A DNA stretch of 64,000 nucleotides from Akkermansia muciniphila (GCA_945861535.1 CAMAUZ010000010.1:55771-119770); one strand, 5' to 3'. Counted from the stretch's first letter, positions 53,646 to 62,602 are shown. Notes: generated from the letters alone by a model not told the origin. Numbers and translations: made by a program.

Positions 53646-54068
53646 AGAACCACCAAGACTCGATGAACACAGGGCGGCGCAGCCGGGACCAAAGGAGCGC
53701 GGCTGTGTCCGCCGAGGACCAGCCGCAGCAGCCCCGAAACGTCGTGGGCGCCCGTTGAATTCAGACGCTTACTGTGCGACCAACCTGCTGCGGCTGGTGC
53801 TCCGCGCACACAGCCGCGCTCCGGATTCCTCGTGCCACGCGAGGATTTTGCAGGGCTGTAGTGCAGAGCGGCGGGGCCGCAACCAACGGAGCGCGGCCGT
53901 CCCGGCCGCAGCAGCAACAATGGAGCCGGGGTGCAAAGAATTTCTGGCGTTGTCGCAGGTGCGGAGCCGCTGCGGCCGGGACGGCCGCGCTCCTTGGGTT
54001 GCGGCTCCGCCGCCCTGCGGTCATCGCGTCTCGGTGGTCAAACAATTCGGCACGACTGAATCGTTACG
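53646..54068. repeat. complete composite mirror element
   Basis: Outer arms start GAACCACCAAGACTCGATGA and end TCATCGCGTCTCGGTGGTC, with CAGCCGGGACC/GGTTGCGGCTCC next inward. Two inner units follow one another: GGAGCGCGGCTGTGTC...CACAGCCGCGCTCC (53694-53822) and GGAGCGCGGCCGTCCCGGCC...GGCCGGGACGGCCGCGCTCC (53898-53992). GACTGAATCGTTACGG closes it. Half of this structure recurs at 6062-6279, and a variant at 10431-10768. The rest of 53547-54404 shows no gene. Confidence 0.85.
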
Positions 54069-54404
54069 GTTATCATCTGCGTTTTTCGGGCAGACAACGG
54101 CAATGGAATCCGAGGCGGAGAGGGGGACGTTGGCACGCGGAAGACTGGGGATGAGGGTTGTGAGCGAACTTGGTTTCGGTCGCTGCGTTCTCCCGGTCTC
54201 GGCGGTGTTCTGATGGGGCGGAGCGGTGCCGGGATGCGGCGGTCAGAACCCCGCAACGGTAGGAAGGGCGCAGAGGCGGAAGGGGGAGGTTCGGTTTCCA
54301 CGTGAGCTTTCTTTTTCGTGGGCTTCGCAGGTTTCGTGATTCCAACTTCTTTTTCCGGGTGAATTGCGTTTTGGGTTTTTGGCGCGGTAGTCTCGGCGGC
54401 ACTG

Positions 54405-54758
54405 ATGAATGCGCCGATCCTGTTCGCGAGTATCGATTATCATCTGCCGTCGAAGGCGGTGCTGATGGTGGGTGGGTTGGCGCTGGTGCTGAGCTTGGTG
54501 GGGATCGCGAAGTTTGTGGTGGGGAGGTTTTCGGGGTTGGTGATCGGCGGGGTGGTGTGCGGGTTGATCACGGGGGTGGTTTTTTACGCGGGCGACGGGA
54601 AGTTGCGCGGCTTGTTGGCGGTGTTTTATGGGTGCATGGCGTTGGCGGCGGGGGCGGTGTTCGGGATGATTTTGGCGCGCAAACCGGTGGAGGAGGAGGA
54701 TGAGGCGGCGGAGGATGAGGGGGATGGAAACGCCGATGACGAGGGGGCGCAGCGGTGA
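54405..54758 (+). CDS. small membrane protein with acidic tail
   Basis: 117 residues. Three hydrophobic helices (about 18-35, 43-62 and 69-90) are followed by a strongly acidic C-terminus (EEEDEAAEDEGDGNADDE). No family is recognised and no SD sequence precedes the ATG. The opening stretch of the gene is unusually rich in GGTG and TTGG words compared with its neighbours. It is isolated between two repeat-containing gaps. Confidence 0.55.
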   Translation: MNAPILFASIDYHLPSKAVLMVGGLALVLSLVGIAKFVVGRFSGLVIGGVVCGLITGVVFYAGDGKLRGLLAVFYGCMALAAGAVFGMILARKPVEEEDEAAEDEGDGNADDEGAQR

Positions 54759-54792
54759 GACGTGGCGGCGTTTTTTTTATTAGCGGGATTTG

Positions 54793-54930
54793 GTAGGGCC
54801 GAGTTGCTGCTCGGCCGTGACTTTTTCTGCATGAGGATTGTTCGTTCGCGACGGGCGGTTAGCGCGTGCTCCGGTTGGTGTTCGCGTCGGTGAGGGGCAA
54901 GGTAACGGACGCGCGGCAGCGCGTCCCTAC
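54793..54930. repeat. two GTAG-footed hairpins in inverted orientation
   Basis: Forward: GTAG then GGCCGAG-ttgctg-CTCGGCC (54793-54816). Reverse: GGACGCGC-ggca-GCGCGTCC then CTAC (54907-54930), i.e. GTAG at the foot on the other strand. Tetranucleotide plus hairpin in inverted pairs is the REPIN layout. Confidence 0.7.
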
Positions 54931-54987
54931 CGGATTCTCGGAAAGCGGTGCTCGCCGGGTGGAAGGGAGACGGTGTAGTTTTTCCGC

Positions 54988-57870
54988 ATGTTTCACGTTT
55001 CCAAATGGCTGCTGGGCTGGAGTTGTGCGCTCTGGTGGGGAGGGGTGGCGATGGGCGCGGGGGCCGGGGCGCCGCAGCACTGGGCGTTTATGCCGCCAGT
55101 GCGCGGGGAGTTGCCGCGGACGGTGACGACGGGGTGGGCGCGCAATGGGATTGATGCGTTTGTGCTGGCGCGGTTGGAGCGGGAGCGGCTGGGGCCGTCG
55201 CGCGAGGCGGAGCGGGGGGCGTTGCTCCGGCGGGTGACGTTGGATTTGACGGGGCTGCCGCCGACGCCGGAGGAGGTCGCGGGTTTTGTCGCGGATGGAC
55301 GGGCGGATGCGTTCGAGCGGGTGGTGGAGCGGTTGCTGGCGTCGCCGCGGTTCGGCGAGCATTGGGCGCGGGCGTGGCTGGACGCGGCGCGGTTCGCGGA
55401 CACGAACGGCTACAACAACGACGAGGAGCGCACGATGTGGGCGTGGCGTGATTGGGTCATCAACGCGCTGAATTCAAATCTGCCGTTCGATCGTTTTTTA
55501 ACCGAGCAGCTCGCGGGGGATTTGCTGCCGGGCGCGACGCGGCAGCAGCAGGTGGCGACGGGCTTCAACCGGAATCATGTGCTCACGACGGAGGGCGGAA
55601 TCATCGAGGAGGAGTATCGTGTCGAGTATGTGGCGGACCGGATTCACACGACGACGACGACGTTTCTCGGGCTGACGATGCAGTGCGCGCGGTGTCACGA
55701 TCACAAGTTCGATCCGCTCTCCCAGCGGGATTATTACCGGATGTTTGCGTTCTTCAACGGGGTGCCGGATCGCGTGGTGGGATACAACACGAAGAAGGCG
55801 GCGGCACCGTTTGTCGCGGCGCTGACGCCGGCGCAGGAGGCGGAGCAGGGGCGGCTGCGCGCGGCGTTGGCGGTGGTGGACGCGCGGCTGGCGGAGCGCA
55901 AGGCGAACGCGGGCGCGGACGCGGCGCGGTGGGAGGCGGGGTTGGGCGCAGAGGAGCGGGCACGGCTGGCGCGGGCGGGAGCGGCCGTGCGGTTCGCGTT
56001 CGATGAAAATCAAGGAGCGGAAGTGCGGTGCGCGGTGGATGCGCAACGCAAGGGGAAGGTCGTGGGGCCGGCGAGCTGGAAGTCGGGGAAGGTGGGGAGC
56101 GCGCTGGAGTTTGACGGGCGCACGCATGTCGAGGCCGGCGAGGCGGTGGCGTTTGAGACGGGAGAAAAGGTGTCGTTTGGGGCGTGGATTTTTCCGCGGG
56201 AGACGGGAGCGATGGCGGTGTTATCAAAGATCGACGATCAGGCGGCGTATCGGGGGTTTGATCTTATTTTCGAGAGCGGAAAACTGGCGGTGCATCTGGT
56301 GCATCGGTGGCCGGACCAGGCGCTGAAAGTCATCACGCAGACGGCGATGTCGCTGAAGGAGTGGCATCATGTGTTCGCGACGGTGGACGGGTCGGGGAAG
56401 GCGGCGGGCGTGAAGATTTTCGTGGATGGAAAGGCGCAGGCGCTGACGGTGGAGAAGGACGCGCTCAGCGGTTCGCTGAAGACGGCGCAGGTGTTTCGGA
56501 TCGGGCAGCGGAGCGCGTCGGTGCCGTTCAAGGGGTTGATCGACGAGGTGCAATTCTACCGGACGGAACTGGCGGCGGCGGAGGTCGCGGGGCTGGCGCG
56601 CGGGGAGATGGTCGGGGGTTTGATGGCGGTGATTGATCGGCCGGCGGCGCTGCGCACGGTGGCGGAGCAGGAACGGGTGCTGCGGTATTTTCTGGAGACG
56701 GTGGATTCAGAAAATCGGCGGCTGACGGCGGAACGGGCGGCGCTGGCGAAGCAGTTGGCGGCGGGGGAAGAGGGCGTGGCGATGACGATGGTGATGCAGG
56801 AGGCGGACGAGAAGCGGACGGCGTTCCTGCTGCGGCGCGGACAGTATGATCTGCGCGGGGAGGCGGTGGATGCGGGCGTGCCGGAAAGCCTGCCGCCGCT
56901 GCCGGCGGGCGCGCCGCGGAACCGGCTGGGCCTCGCGCAGTGGATGACGCAGCCGGGGCATCCGCTGACGGCGCGGGTGGCGGTGAACCGCTGGTGGGAG
57001 GGCGTGTTCGGCGTGGGATTGGTGGAGACGGTGGAGGATTTCGGGACGCAGGGAGCGCGGCCGAGTCATCCGGAATTGCTCGACTGGCTGGCGACGGAAC
57101 TGGTGCGGACGGGCTGGGACGTGAAGGCGATGCTGCGGTTGATCGTGACGTCGGCGACGTATCGGCAGACGACGGCGGCGACGGCGGAGCTGGTGGCGCG
57201 CGATCCGCAGGGGCGGTTGCTGGCGCGCGCGCCGCGGTTCCGGCTGGCGGGGGAAGTGATCCGCGATCAGGCGCTGGCGGTGGCGGGGCTGCTGTCGGTG
57301 CGCGTGGGCGGGCCGAGTGTGAAGCCGTATCAACCGCCGGGTTTGTGGGAGGATGTGAGCGTGGAGCGGAAGTACAGCTACGTGCCGGACACGGGCGAGG
57401 GATTGTATCGGCGGAGTCTTTACACGTATTGGAAACGCACCTGTCCGCCGCCGGGCATGACCACGCTCGATGCGCCCGACCGCGAAACGTGTGTGATCCG
57501 CCGCGCGCGGACGAGCACGCCGTTGCAGGCGCTGTTGCTGCTGAATGATCCGACTTATGTGGAAGCAGCGCGGCTGCTGGCGGAGCGGGTGCTGGGCGCG
57601 GGGGCGGGCGGCGGGGGTGTGGAGGCGCGGGTGCGGCGGCTGTATCAACTGGTGCTGGCGCGCGAGCCGCAGGCGCGTGAGGCGGCGGTAGTCGCGCGCG
57701 TGCAGGGCGAGGCGTTGGCGCGGTTCAGCGCCGAACCGGCGGCGGCGAAGCGGCTGCTCGCGGTGGGGAAAAAGGCGTGCGGTGCGGGGGTGGAGGAGGT
57801 GGAGCTAGCGGCGTGGACGACGGTGGCAAACATGGTGCTGAACCTGGATGAGACGATGACGAAACCGTGA
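54988..57870 (+). CDS. DUF1549/DUF1553 protein with embedded LamG domain
   Basis: 960 residues with a signal peptide (about 1-24). DUF1549 (residues about 45-270) shows LTGLPPTPEEVAGFV, then FGEHWARAWLDAARFADTNG, GDLLPGATRQQQVATGFNRN and CARCHDHKFDPLSQRDYY. This includes a CxxCH that could hold haem. A concanavalin/LamG-type domain lies at about 345-535. DUF1553 follows, with PLTARVAVNRWWEGVFGVGL, then TSTPLQALLLLNDPTYVEAA. The usual N-terminal planctomycete cytochrome domain is missing, and no DUF1501 gene follows, although the two families almost always travel together. It is probably an outer-surface protein for sulfated or complex polysaccharide use. That role is inference. Confidence 0.87.
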   Translation: MFHVSKWLLGWSCALWWGGVAMGAGAGAPQHWAFMPPVRGELPRTVTTGWARNGIDAFVLARLERERLGPSREAERGALLRRVTLDLTGLPPTPEEVAGFVADGRADAFERVVERLLASPRFGEHWARAWLDAARFADTNGYNNDEERTMWAWRDWVINALNSNLPFDRFLTEQLAGDLLPGATRQQQVATGFNRNHVLTTEGGIIEEEYRVEYVADRIHTTTTTFLGLTMQCARCHDHKFDPLSQRDYYRMFAFFNGVPDRVVGYNTKKAAAPFVAALTPAQEAEQGRLRAALAVVDARLAERKANAGADAARWEAGLGAEERARLARAGAAVRFAFDENQGAEVRCAVDAQRKGKVVGPASWKSGKVGSALEFDGRTHVEAGEAVAFETGEKVSFGAWIFPRETGAMAVLSKIDDQAAYRGFDLIFESGKLAVHLVHRWPDQALKVITQTAMSLKEWHHVFATVDGSGKAAGVKIFVDGKAQALTVEKDALSGSLKTAQVFRIGQRSASVPFKGLIDEVQFYRTELAAAEVAGLARGEMVGGLMAVIDRPAALRTVAEQERVLRYFLETVDSENRRLTAERAALAKQLAAGEEGVAMTMVMQEADEKRTAFLLRRGQYDLRGEAVDAGVPESLPPLPAGAPRNRLGLAQWMTQPGHPLTARVAVNRWWEGVFGVGLVETVEDFGTQGARPSHPELLDWLATELVRTGWDVKAMLRLIVTSATYRQTTAATAELVARDPQGRLLARAPRFRLAGEVIRDQALAVAGLLSVRVGGPSVKPYQPPGLWEDVSVERKYSYVPDTGEGLYRRSLYTYWKRTCPPPGMTTLDAPDRETCVIRRARTSTPLQALLLLNDPTYVEAARLLAERVLGAGAGGGGVEARVRRLYQLVLAREPQAREAAVVARVQGEALARFSAEPAAAKRLLAVGKKACGAGVEEVELAAWTTVANMVLNLDETMTKP

Positions 57871-58360
57871 GGCGCAGCGGTGAAGTTGAAACCGCCACGA
57901 CGACCATGGAGATACGGTGAATGCTGCGGAAAACGGGTGTCGGCACTCGCGCCTGACAGTCGCCGTAAAGTGAACTGGGACCGACAATCCGGCGCGGGGG
58001 TTTTCCCTACAACAGCACCGCAAATCCGGCGCGCGACGCGAAGATTTCGGAGCGCGGGTGGCCCCCGCCCGCCACCGTTACGAGTCGGGAGGACGCGGAT
58101 AGACTCCAAGTTTTGGCCTTCAGGAAAAAAACGGGAACCCCGTCCGCTTTCCCGGACGATGGCCCGATCCTGCGGCTTTGGCGCGCCGGGCCGCTTCACG
58201 CCGGCGGCTACGGCGCGGCGCCGCGAAGTTGCTGGCGGTCAGTCGGGAATCTGTTAGTTACCCACAGTGCCCCTTTGAAATCGCTGTCGCGGGCGGGATT
58301 GGAATCGTTCGGTGGCGGCGCGTTCGCGGGCCAACGTCAACGTTCATACACACTTCAGTC
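57871..58360. other. gene-free region
   Basis: No coding frame is convincing. Short mirrored words such as AATCCGGCGCG (57989 and 58024) and CCGGGCCGCTTCACGCCGGC hairpins are scattered, but no complete element like those elsewhere is recognisable. It probably holds the promoter of the Arg/Glu-repeat protein. Confidence 0.5.
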
Positions 58361-59587
58361 ATGAAAACCTCTCAAAAACAAACGGTCTGGTCGGCGCGTT
58401 CGCTGGCGCTGGTGATGGCGGCGAGCGCGAGTTTGGTGACGGTCTCGGCGGCGGATCCGGCGCGTGCCGAGGAACCCCGCAAGGAACGCGAACGCGAACG
58501 CAGCGAAGAGCCGCGGCGGGAAAATCCCCCAGCCGAACGCCGCAAGGAAGGCGGCGAGGAGCGCGCCCGCGAGGGTGTGCGGCGTGACGCGGAACCGCGC
58601 AAAGCCGGCGAAGCAAGGCGCGAAGGCGGCGAGCGGCGCGAGGGTGAAGCGCGTAAGGAATCGCGCGAAGGCGTCCGTCGCGAGGGCGAGTCACGCAAGG
58701 AGGGGGATGTCCGGCGCGAAGGTGACCTGCGTAAAGAGGGCGATGTCCGGCGTGAAGCCCAGCCACGCAAGGAAGGCGACGTCCGCCGTGAAGGCGAGCC
58801 GCGTAAAGAAGGCGATGTCCGCCGCGAAGGTCTGCCGCGCCAAGAGGGACGCGGGGAAGCACAGCGTCCGCCGCCCGAGCCGCGGCGCGAGGGCGAGCCG
58901 CGCGGGGACGGGCGGGGCGCGCCGCAGCGTCCGGGGCCGTTCGGACCCGACCTGAACGACGAGCAGCGCCGCGTGGTGCAGGAGGCGATGATGGGTTCGC
59001 GGGCGGAGATGCAGGAATTGATGGAGAAAAACCGGCAGGTCCGGCACGCGCTCGAGGAGGCGATGCTCGCCGATCCGCCCAGCCCGGAGATGGTCGAGCA
59101 ACGGGCGCGGGCGATTGGTGAAATCGAGGCACGGCTGGCGGTCGTACGCGCGCGGTCGCTGGCGAAGATACGGCCGCATTTGATGGCCCAGCAGTTCGAG
59201 CAGTTGCGCCATTCGCCGATGTTCGGCGGGATGGGACCGATGGCTCCGGGCGGGCCGCCGGCCTTCCGGGGCGAGGCTCGCGAGGGCGAGGGCCGGCCCG
59301 GCGACGGGCGCGGTCCGCGGCCCGAGGCGCGGGACGAGGTGCGCCGTCCGGCGGCGGAAGGTGACCGGCGCGGGGGTGGGCCACGGGATGTCCCACCCGG
59401 CGAGGGCGGTCGGCGTGGCGAGGGTCTGCGCGACGGGGGCGAGGTTCCCCGCCGGGAAGCCGCGCCGCGTGACGGTGCGGTCGGCGAGCGTCCGCGCGGC
59501 GAACGGGAACCGGCGCCGCGTCGTGACGAAGCACCACCGCGTCGCGAAGGCGACCGGGAGCCGGAGCGCCGTCCGTCGCCGCGCTGA
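58361..59587 (+). CDS. exported Arg/Glu-rich repeat protein
   Basis: 408 residues from ATG 58361. A signal peptide (SLALVMAASASLVTVSAADP) is followed by about 150 residues of imperfect decapeptide repeats of the type RKEGDVRREG, about a dozen copies and visible at DNA level. A helical core (about 205-300) contains LNDEQRRVVQEAMMGSRAEM and MVEQRARAIGEIEARLAVVR. It resembles the Spy/CpxP-like LTxxQ helical hairpin. A second disordered charged region ends the protein. It may be an envelope chaperone-like or metal-stress protein. A terminator follows, then an ECF sigma operon whose third gene encodes another Spy-like helical protein. Confidence 0.65.
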   Translation: MKTSQKQTVWSARSLALVMAASASLVTVSAADPARAEEPRKERERERSEEPRRENPPAERRKEGGEERAREGVRRDAEPRKAGEARREGGERREGEARKESREGVRREGESRKEGDVRREGDLRKEGDVRREAQPRKEGDVRREGEPRKEGDVRREGLPRQEGRGEAQRPPPEPRREGEPRGDGRGAPQRPGPFGPDLNDEQRRVVQEAMMGSRAEMQELMEKNRQVRHALEEAMLADPPSPEMVEQRARAIGEIEARLAVVRARSLAKIRPHLMAQQFEQLRHSPMFGGMGPMAPGGPPAFRGEAREGEGRPGDGRGPRPEARDEVRRPAAEGDRRGGGPRDVPPGEGGRRGEGLRDGGEVPRREAAPRDGAVGERPRGEREPAPRRDEAPPRREGDREPERRPSPR

Positions 59588-59610
59588 GCGGTCTGGGTTG
59601 AGTCTGGCAG

Positions 59611-59648
59611 AGCCACTGTTGCGCTCGTTGCGACGGTGGCTTTTTTTA
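59611..59648 (+). terminator. Rho-independent terminator
   Basis: GCCACTGTTGCG pairs over 12 bp (with some G-U pairs) with TGCGACGGTGGC across a five-base loop, followed by a run of seven or more T. It lies 24 bp past the stop of the Arg/Glu-repeat gene and 25 bp before the ECF sigma gene. Confidence 0.85.
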
Positions 59649-59672
59649 TTTTGCCGACCAAGCCTTCCTGCC

Positions 59673-60260
59673 ATGGTGCCCGCAATGGAACCCACGGATA
59701 CGGAGCTGATCAGCGCGGTGCTGAAGGGCGACGTAAACAGTTTCGAGCCGCTGGTCCGGCGCTATCAGCCGCGGGTTTTCGGCACGGCGCGGCGCTATGC
59801 CCGGCGCGAATCGGAGGTCGAGGACATCGTGCAGGAGGTCTTCATCAAGGCGTTTCAGAAACTGGCGAGCTTTCGCGCCGACGCGCCGTTCGAACATTGG
59901 CTCATGCGGCTGACGACGCGGACGTGCATCGACTTTCTGCGGGCGCATCAGCGGAATCGGGAGCTGAATTTCAGCGAATTGTCGGATGAGGAAGGGGATT
60001 GGCTGGAGCGCGTCAAGGCGGGGCCGGACGACGTGCGGGACGATGTCAGCGCGGCCAAACAACTCGTGGACCGCGTGCTTGGGCAACTGTCGCCCGACGA
60101 CCGCCTGGTGATCACGCTGCTGGAGATCGAGGATCGCACGGTGAAGGAGATCGCCGAGCTGACGGGCTGGTCACAGGCGTGGGTGAAGGTGCGCGCGTTT
60201 CGGGCGCGGGCGCAGATGCGCAAGCTGTTGGAACGGGTCACCAAGGAAAAGTATTTGTAA
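59673..60260 (+). CDS. ECF-type RNA polymerase sigma factor
   Basis: 195 residues from ATG 59673 (MVPAMEPTD); ATG 59685 is an equal choice. The open frame runs far upstream through the terminator and is not used. Region 2 is clear: FEPLVRRYQPRVFGTARRYA, then EVEDIVQEVFIKAFQKLASF and FEHWLMRLTTRTCIDFLR. Region 4 has LSPDDRLVITLLEIEDRTVK and EIAELTGWSQAWVKVRAFRA. A short charged linker joins them. It should direct polymerase to envelope-stress promoters. The next two genes are membrane-anchored proteins, the usual place for its anti-sigma control. Confidence 0.92.
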   Translation: MVPAMEPTDTELISAVLKGDVNSFEPLVRRYQPRVFGTARRYARRESEVEDIVQEVFIKAFQKLASFRADAPFEHWLMRLTTRTCIDFLRAHQRNRELNFSELSDEEGDWLERVKAGPDDVRDDVSAAKQLVDRVLGQLSPDDRLVITLLEIEDRTVKEIAELTGWSQAWVKVRAFRARAQMRKLLERVTKEKYL

Positions 60261-60294
60261 CCCGCGGGAAGAGCCTGCCGTCTGTGCGATTGTT

Positions 60295-60627
60295 ATGGAA
60301 ATGGACCTGCCGAAATTACACCGAAAACTGGTCGCCGCCGCCCGCGCCGACGTGCCGAGCGACCGCGTGCCGTATGCCTTCGAGAAACGCATCATGGCCC
60401 ACATCAAGGCGCTGCCGCCGGTCGATGGCTGGGCCTTGTGGGGCGGGGCGCTGTGGCGCGCGGCGGTGCCGTGCGTCGCGGTGATGCTCACGTTGGGCGT
60501 CTGGGCGCTGGTGGTTTCCTGGGACGGCACGGGCCTGGCGGACAACGCGGCGATGGACCTCGAGGGCACGCTGCTCGCCAATGTCGAGCACGTCGAACAA
60601 CTGGATCGCATGGTGGGCACCTGGTGA
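60295..60627 (+). CDS. small single-pass membrane protein, possible anti-sigma factor
   Basis: 110 residues. A cytoplasmic helical segment of about 50 residues (DVPSDRVPYAFEKRIMAHIK) precedes one membrane helix, about 54-75 (AAVPCVAVMLTLGVWALVVS), and a short periplasmic tail. There is no zinc HxxxCxxC motif. Its place right after the sigma gene and its topology suggest an anti-sigma factor. The stop overlaps the GTG start of the next gene (GTGA). Confidence 0.65.
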   Translation: MEMDLPKLHRKLVAAARADVPSDRVPYAFEKRIMAHIKALPPVDGWALWGGALWRAAVPCVAVMLTLGVWALVVSWDGTGLADNAAMDLEGTLLANVEHVEQLDRMVGTW

Positions 60628-61205
60628 AACCGTGGAAGGTCATTCTCGCGACGTTGGTCATCTTCGGCGCCGGGGTCATGACCGGGGCCTTGGCGGTGCG
60701 GATCGCCGCGCAAACCAAACAGCGGGTCGCCGCGCAACCCGGACACGGCCCGAAAGCGAAGACGGTCAAGCCGGTGCAGAAATCCGATTTTCTCAGCCGG
60801 ATGGAGCGTGAACTGGCGCTGACTCCCGAGCAGCGCACGCAGGTCGAGAAGGCCCTCGGGGAAAGTCACAAACGGACCAAGGCCTTGTGGGAGCCGCTCC
60901 AGCCCCAGTTCCAAGCCGAGGTCGGCCGCGTCGAGGGGGAAATCCGCGAGTGTCTCAAGCCCGAGCAGCTCACGAAATTTGAGCAACTGATCAAGCCGCG
61001 CGTCGCGGCGAAAACGGAAGTCACCGGCGAGGAGCCGCGCGGTAAAACCGCCAAACCGCTGCGTCCGCCCACCATCAAACCGCCGATGATTCCCGCGCCC
61101 GCCGGGGACAAGAAGGGTGGCGGCACGAACGGACCGGCGAAGGCGGAGGCACCGCCGGAGGCGGCGACGCCAGCGCCAACACCGGCGGCTGCCCCCCAGC
61201 CGTAA
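60624..61205 (+). CDS. membrane-anchored Spy-like periplasmic protein
   Basis: 193 residues from the GTG at 60624 overlapping the previous stop. A membrane anchor (ILATLVIFGAGVMTGALAV) is followed by a helical region (about 55-135) with LALTPEQRTQVEKALGESHK and CLKPEQLTKFEQLI. These are LTPEQ-type motifs as in Spy/CpxP/heavy-metal sensor proteins. A Pro/Ala/Lys tail of about 50 residues follows. It could sense misfolded protein or metal and relay this to the sigma/anti-sigma pair. The three genes form one operon. Confidence 0.72.
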   Translation: MKPWKVILATLVIFGAGVMTGALAVRIAAQTKQRVAAQPGHGPKAKTVKPVQKSDFLSRMERELALTPEQRTQVEKALGESHKRTKALWEPLQPQFQAEVGRVEGEIRECLKPEQLTKFEQLIKPRVAAKTEVTGEEPRGKTAKPLRPPTIKPPMIPAPAGDKKGGGTNGPAKAEAPPEAATPAPTPAAAPQP

Positions 61206-61438
61206 GGAGATTTAGCGGTGGCAGCCCAGACGGGCGTTTCCCTCGGAGTTTGAGCGCGGATCCCCCAAGACGGATTTGGTAAAAGATTTGGGGTAAAAGA
61301 TAGGGGGCGAGGGGGCTTTTGGTTTTCATTCCTTTGCCTCCATTCCCTTGCCCCAAATTCTTCTGCCAAACTCGGCCGTGCCCACCAGCGGCTCCTCGCG
61401 CTGCGACCGGGACGGTCGCGCTCCGCTTGGGTTGCGCC

Positions 61439-62323
61439 TCAGCGGCGCACCTTGGCCGGGGCGGATTTGCCGGGGACGAAGGTGGAGTTGTCGAGGAGTT
61501 GAATGCCCGGACTGGTGAACTGGATGCGCCGCTGTTTGTAGAGCGCGCCGAGGGCTTGTTTGAAAGCCTTTTTGCTCACACCCAGCACCGCGCGGATTTC
61601 TGGGGGCGGGCTGTTGTCATCCAATTGCAGCCGGCCGCCGCGGCGTTCGAGGGCCTGAATGATTCCCTCGGTGAGCGAGGCGACGCGCTGGTAGCCGGCG
61701 GCGTCGAGGCTGAGATCGAGTTTGCCGCCCTCGCGGATCGCGCGCACGAAGCCCTTGAGTTTCTGGCCGACGACGAGCGGGCTGGAGAGGTTGTCGTGGT
61801 AGAGGAGACCCTGGTGCGCACCCTCGACGAGCGCGTTGTAGCCGAGCGGCGTCTGGCTCACGACGAGGAGCGACACGGCCTGGCCCGCGCGGTAGGGCGG
61901 AGCCTGGCGGCTGAGGTGACGATTCAAGCGCGCGGAGGCGACGATGCGGTCGGTCTTGTCGTCGAGATGAATGAACACGACGACCCGCTCGCCAACGCGG
62001 ACGCGATCAAGCTGCTCGCGGAATGGCAGCAGCAAATCCTTGGACAAACCCCACGCGAGAAATGCCCCGACATTCGGATTCACGCTGACGACTTGCAGAC
62101 ACGCGAACTCGCCGACCATCGCGAGCGGCGTCTCGGTGGTGGCGACGAGCCGGTCCTCGGAATCGAGATAGACAAACACATCGACGCGGTCGCCGGGGCC
62201 GAGGTCTTTGGTGAGATAGCGGCGCGGGAGAAGGATTTCCCCCTGCTCACCCCATTTGAGATATGCGCCCGGTTCCGAGAGCCGATTGACCGTGAGCGTG
62301 TTGCGTTTGCCGATGGTTGCCAT
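61439..62323 (-). CDS. cvfB: CvfB-like S1 RNA-binding protein
   Basis: 294 residues from ATG 62323 (MATIGKRNTL), matching the roughly 280-300 residues of CvfB/YitL. Several S1-type barrels are visible: GAYLKWGEQGEILLPRRYLT, then GAFLAWGLSKDLLLPFREQL and GYNALVEGAHQGLLYHDNLS. A C-terminal winged helix (VLGVSKKAFKQALGALYKQR) completes the family architecture. It is a cytoplasmic RNA-binding regulator. The longer frame back to 62479 crosses the TAGGAGTCG repeat and is rejected. Confidence 0.9.
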   Translation of the reverse strand: MATIGKRNTLTVNRLSEPGAYLKWGEQGEILLPRRYLTKDLGPGDRVDVFVYLDSEDRLVATTETPLAMVGEFACLQVVSVNPNVGAFLAWGLSKDLLLPFREQLDRVRVGERVVVFIHLDDKTDRIVASARLNRHLSRQAPPYRAGQAVSLLVVSQTPLGYNALVEGAHQGLLYHDNLSSPLVVGQKLKGFVRAIREGGKLDLSLDAAGYQRVASLTEGIIQALERRGGRLQLDDNSPPPEIRAVLGVSKKAFKQALGALYKQRRIQFTSPGIQLLDNSTFVPGKSAPAKVRR

Positions 62324-62396
62324 GCCGACGCAAGATAGTCGCGGGGCGGGGCGCACGGAGAGGAAAATCGCGGGTGCGGCGGGAACGCGTACCGCC

Positions 62397-62574
62397 TTGT
62401 AGGAGTCGAGGTAACGAGACTCTAACCTTCTTCTCCGAGCGACCCGCCCGAAACATCCCCAGCAGCGTCTTGCAACCAAGTTCCGATCCCACAGGCCCGC
62501 CCGAGTCAGCCCACGAGACTCAGCCCGCTGCTCGCGCAGAAAAGGTCAGAGTCTCGTCACCTCGACTCCTACAA
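62397..62574. repeat. mirror element, TAGGAGTCGAGGTAACGAGACTC family, second copy
   Basis: The arms match those of the copy at 51178-51357 with a single change (GTCACC for GTTACC in the right arm). The interior also matches for long stretches, for example CAGCCCACGAGACTCAG and CTGCTCGCGCAGAAAAGGTC. Such high identity points to recent movement or gene conversion. Confidence 0.9.
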
Positions 62575-62602
62575 GTGCGGGCGGCGCACCCGCGGCGATC
62601 AG

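Noticed and set aside
59361..59672. Upstream extension of the ECF sigma frame
   Set aside because: It runs through the previous gene in another frame and across a terminator.
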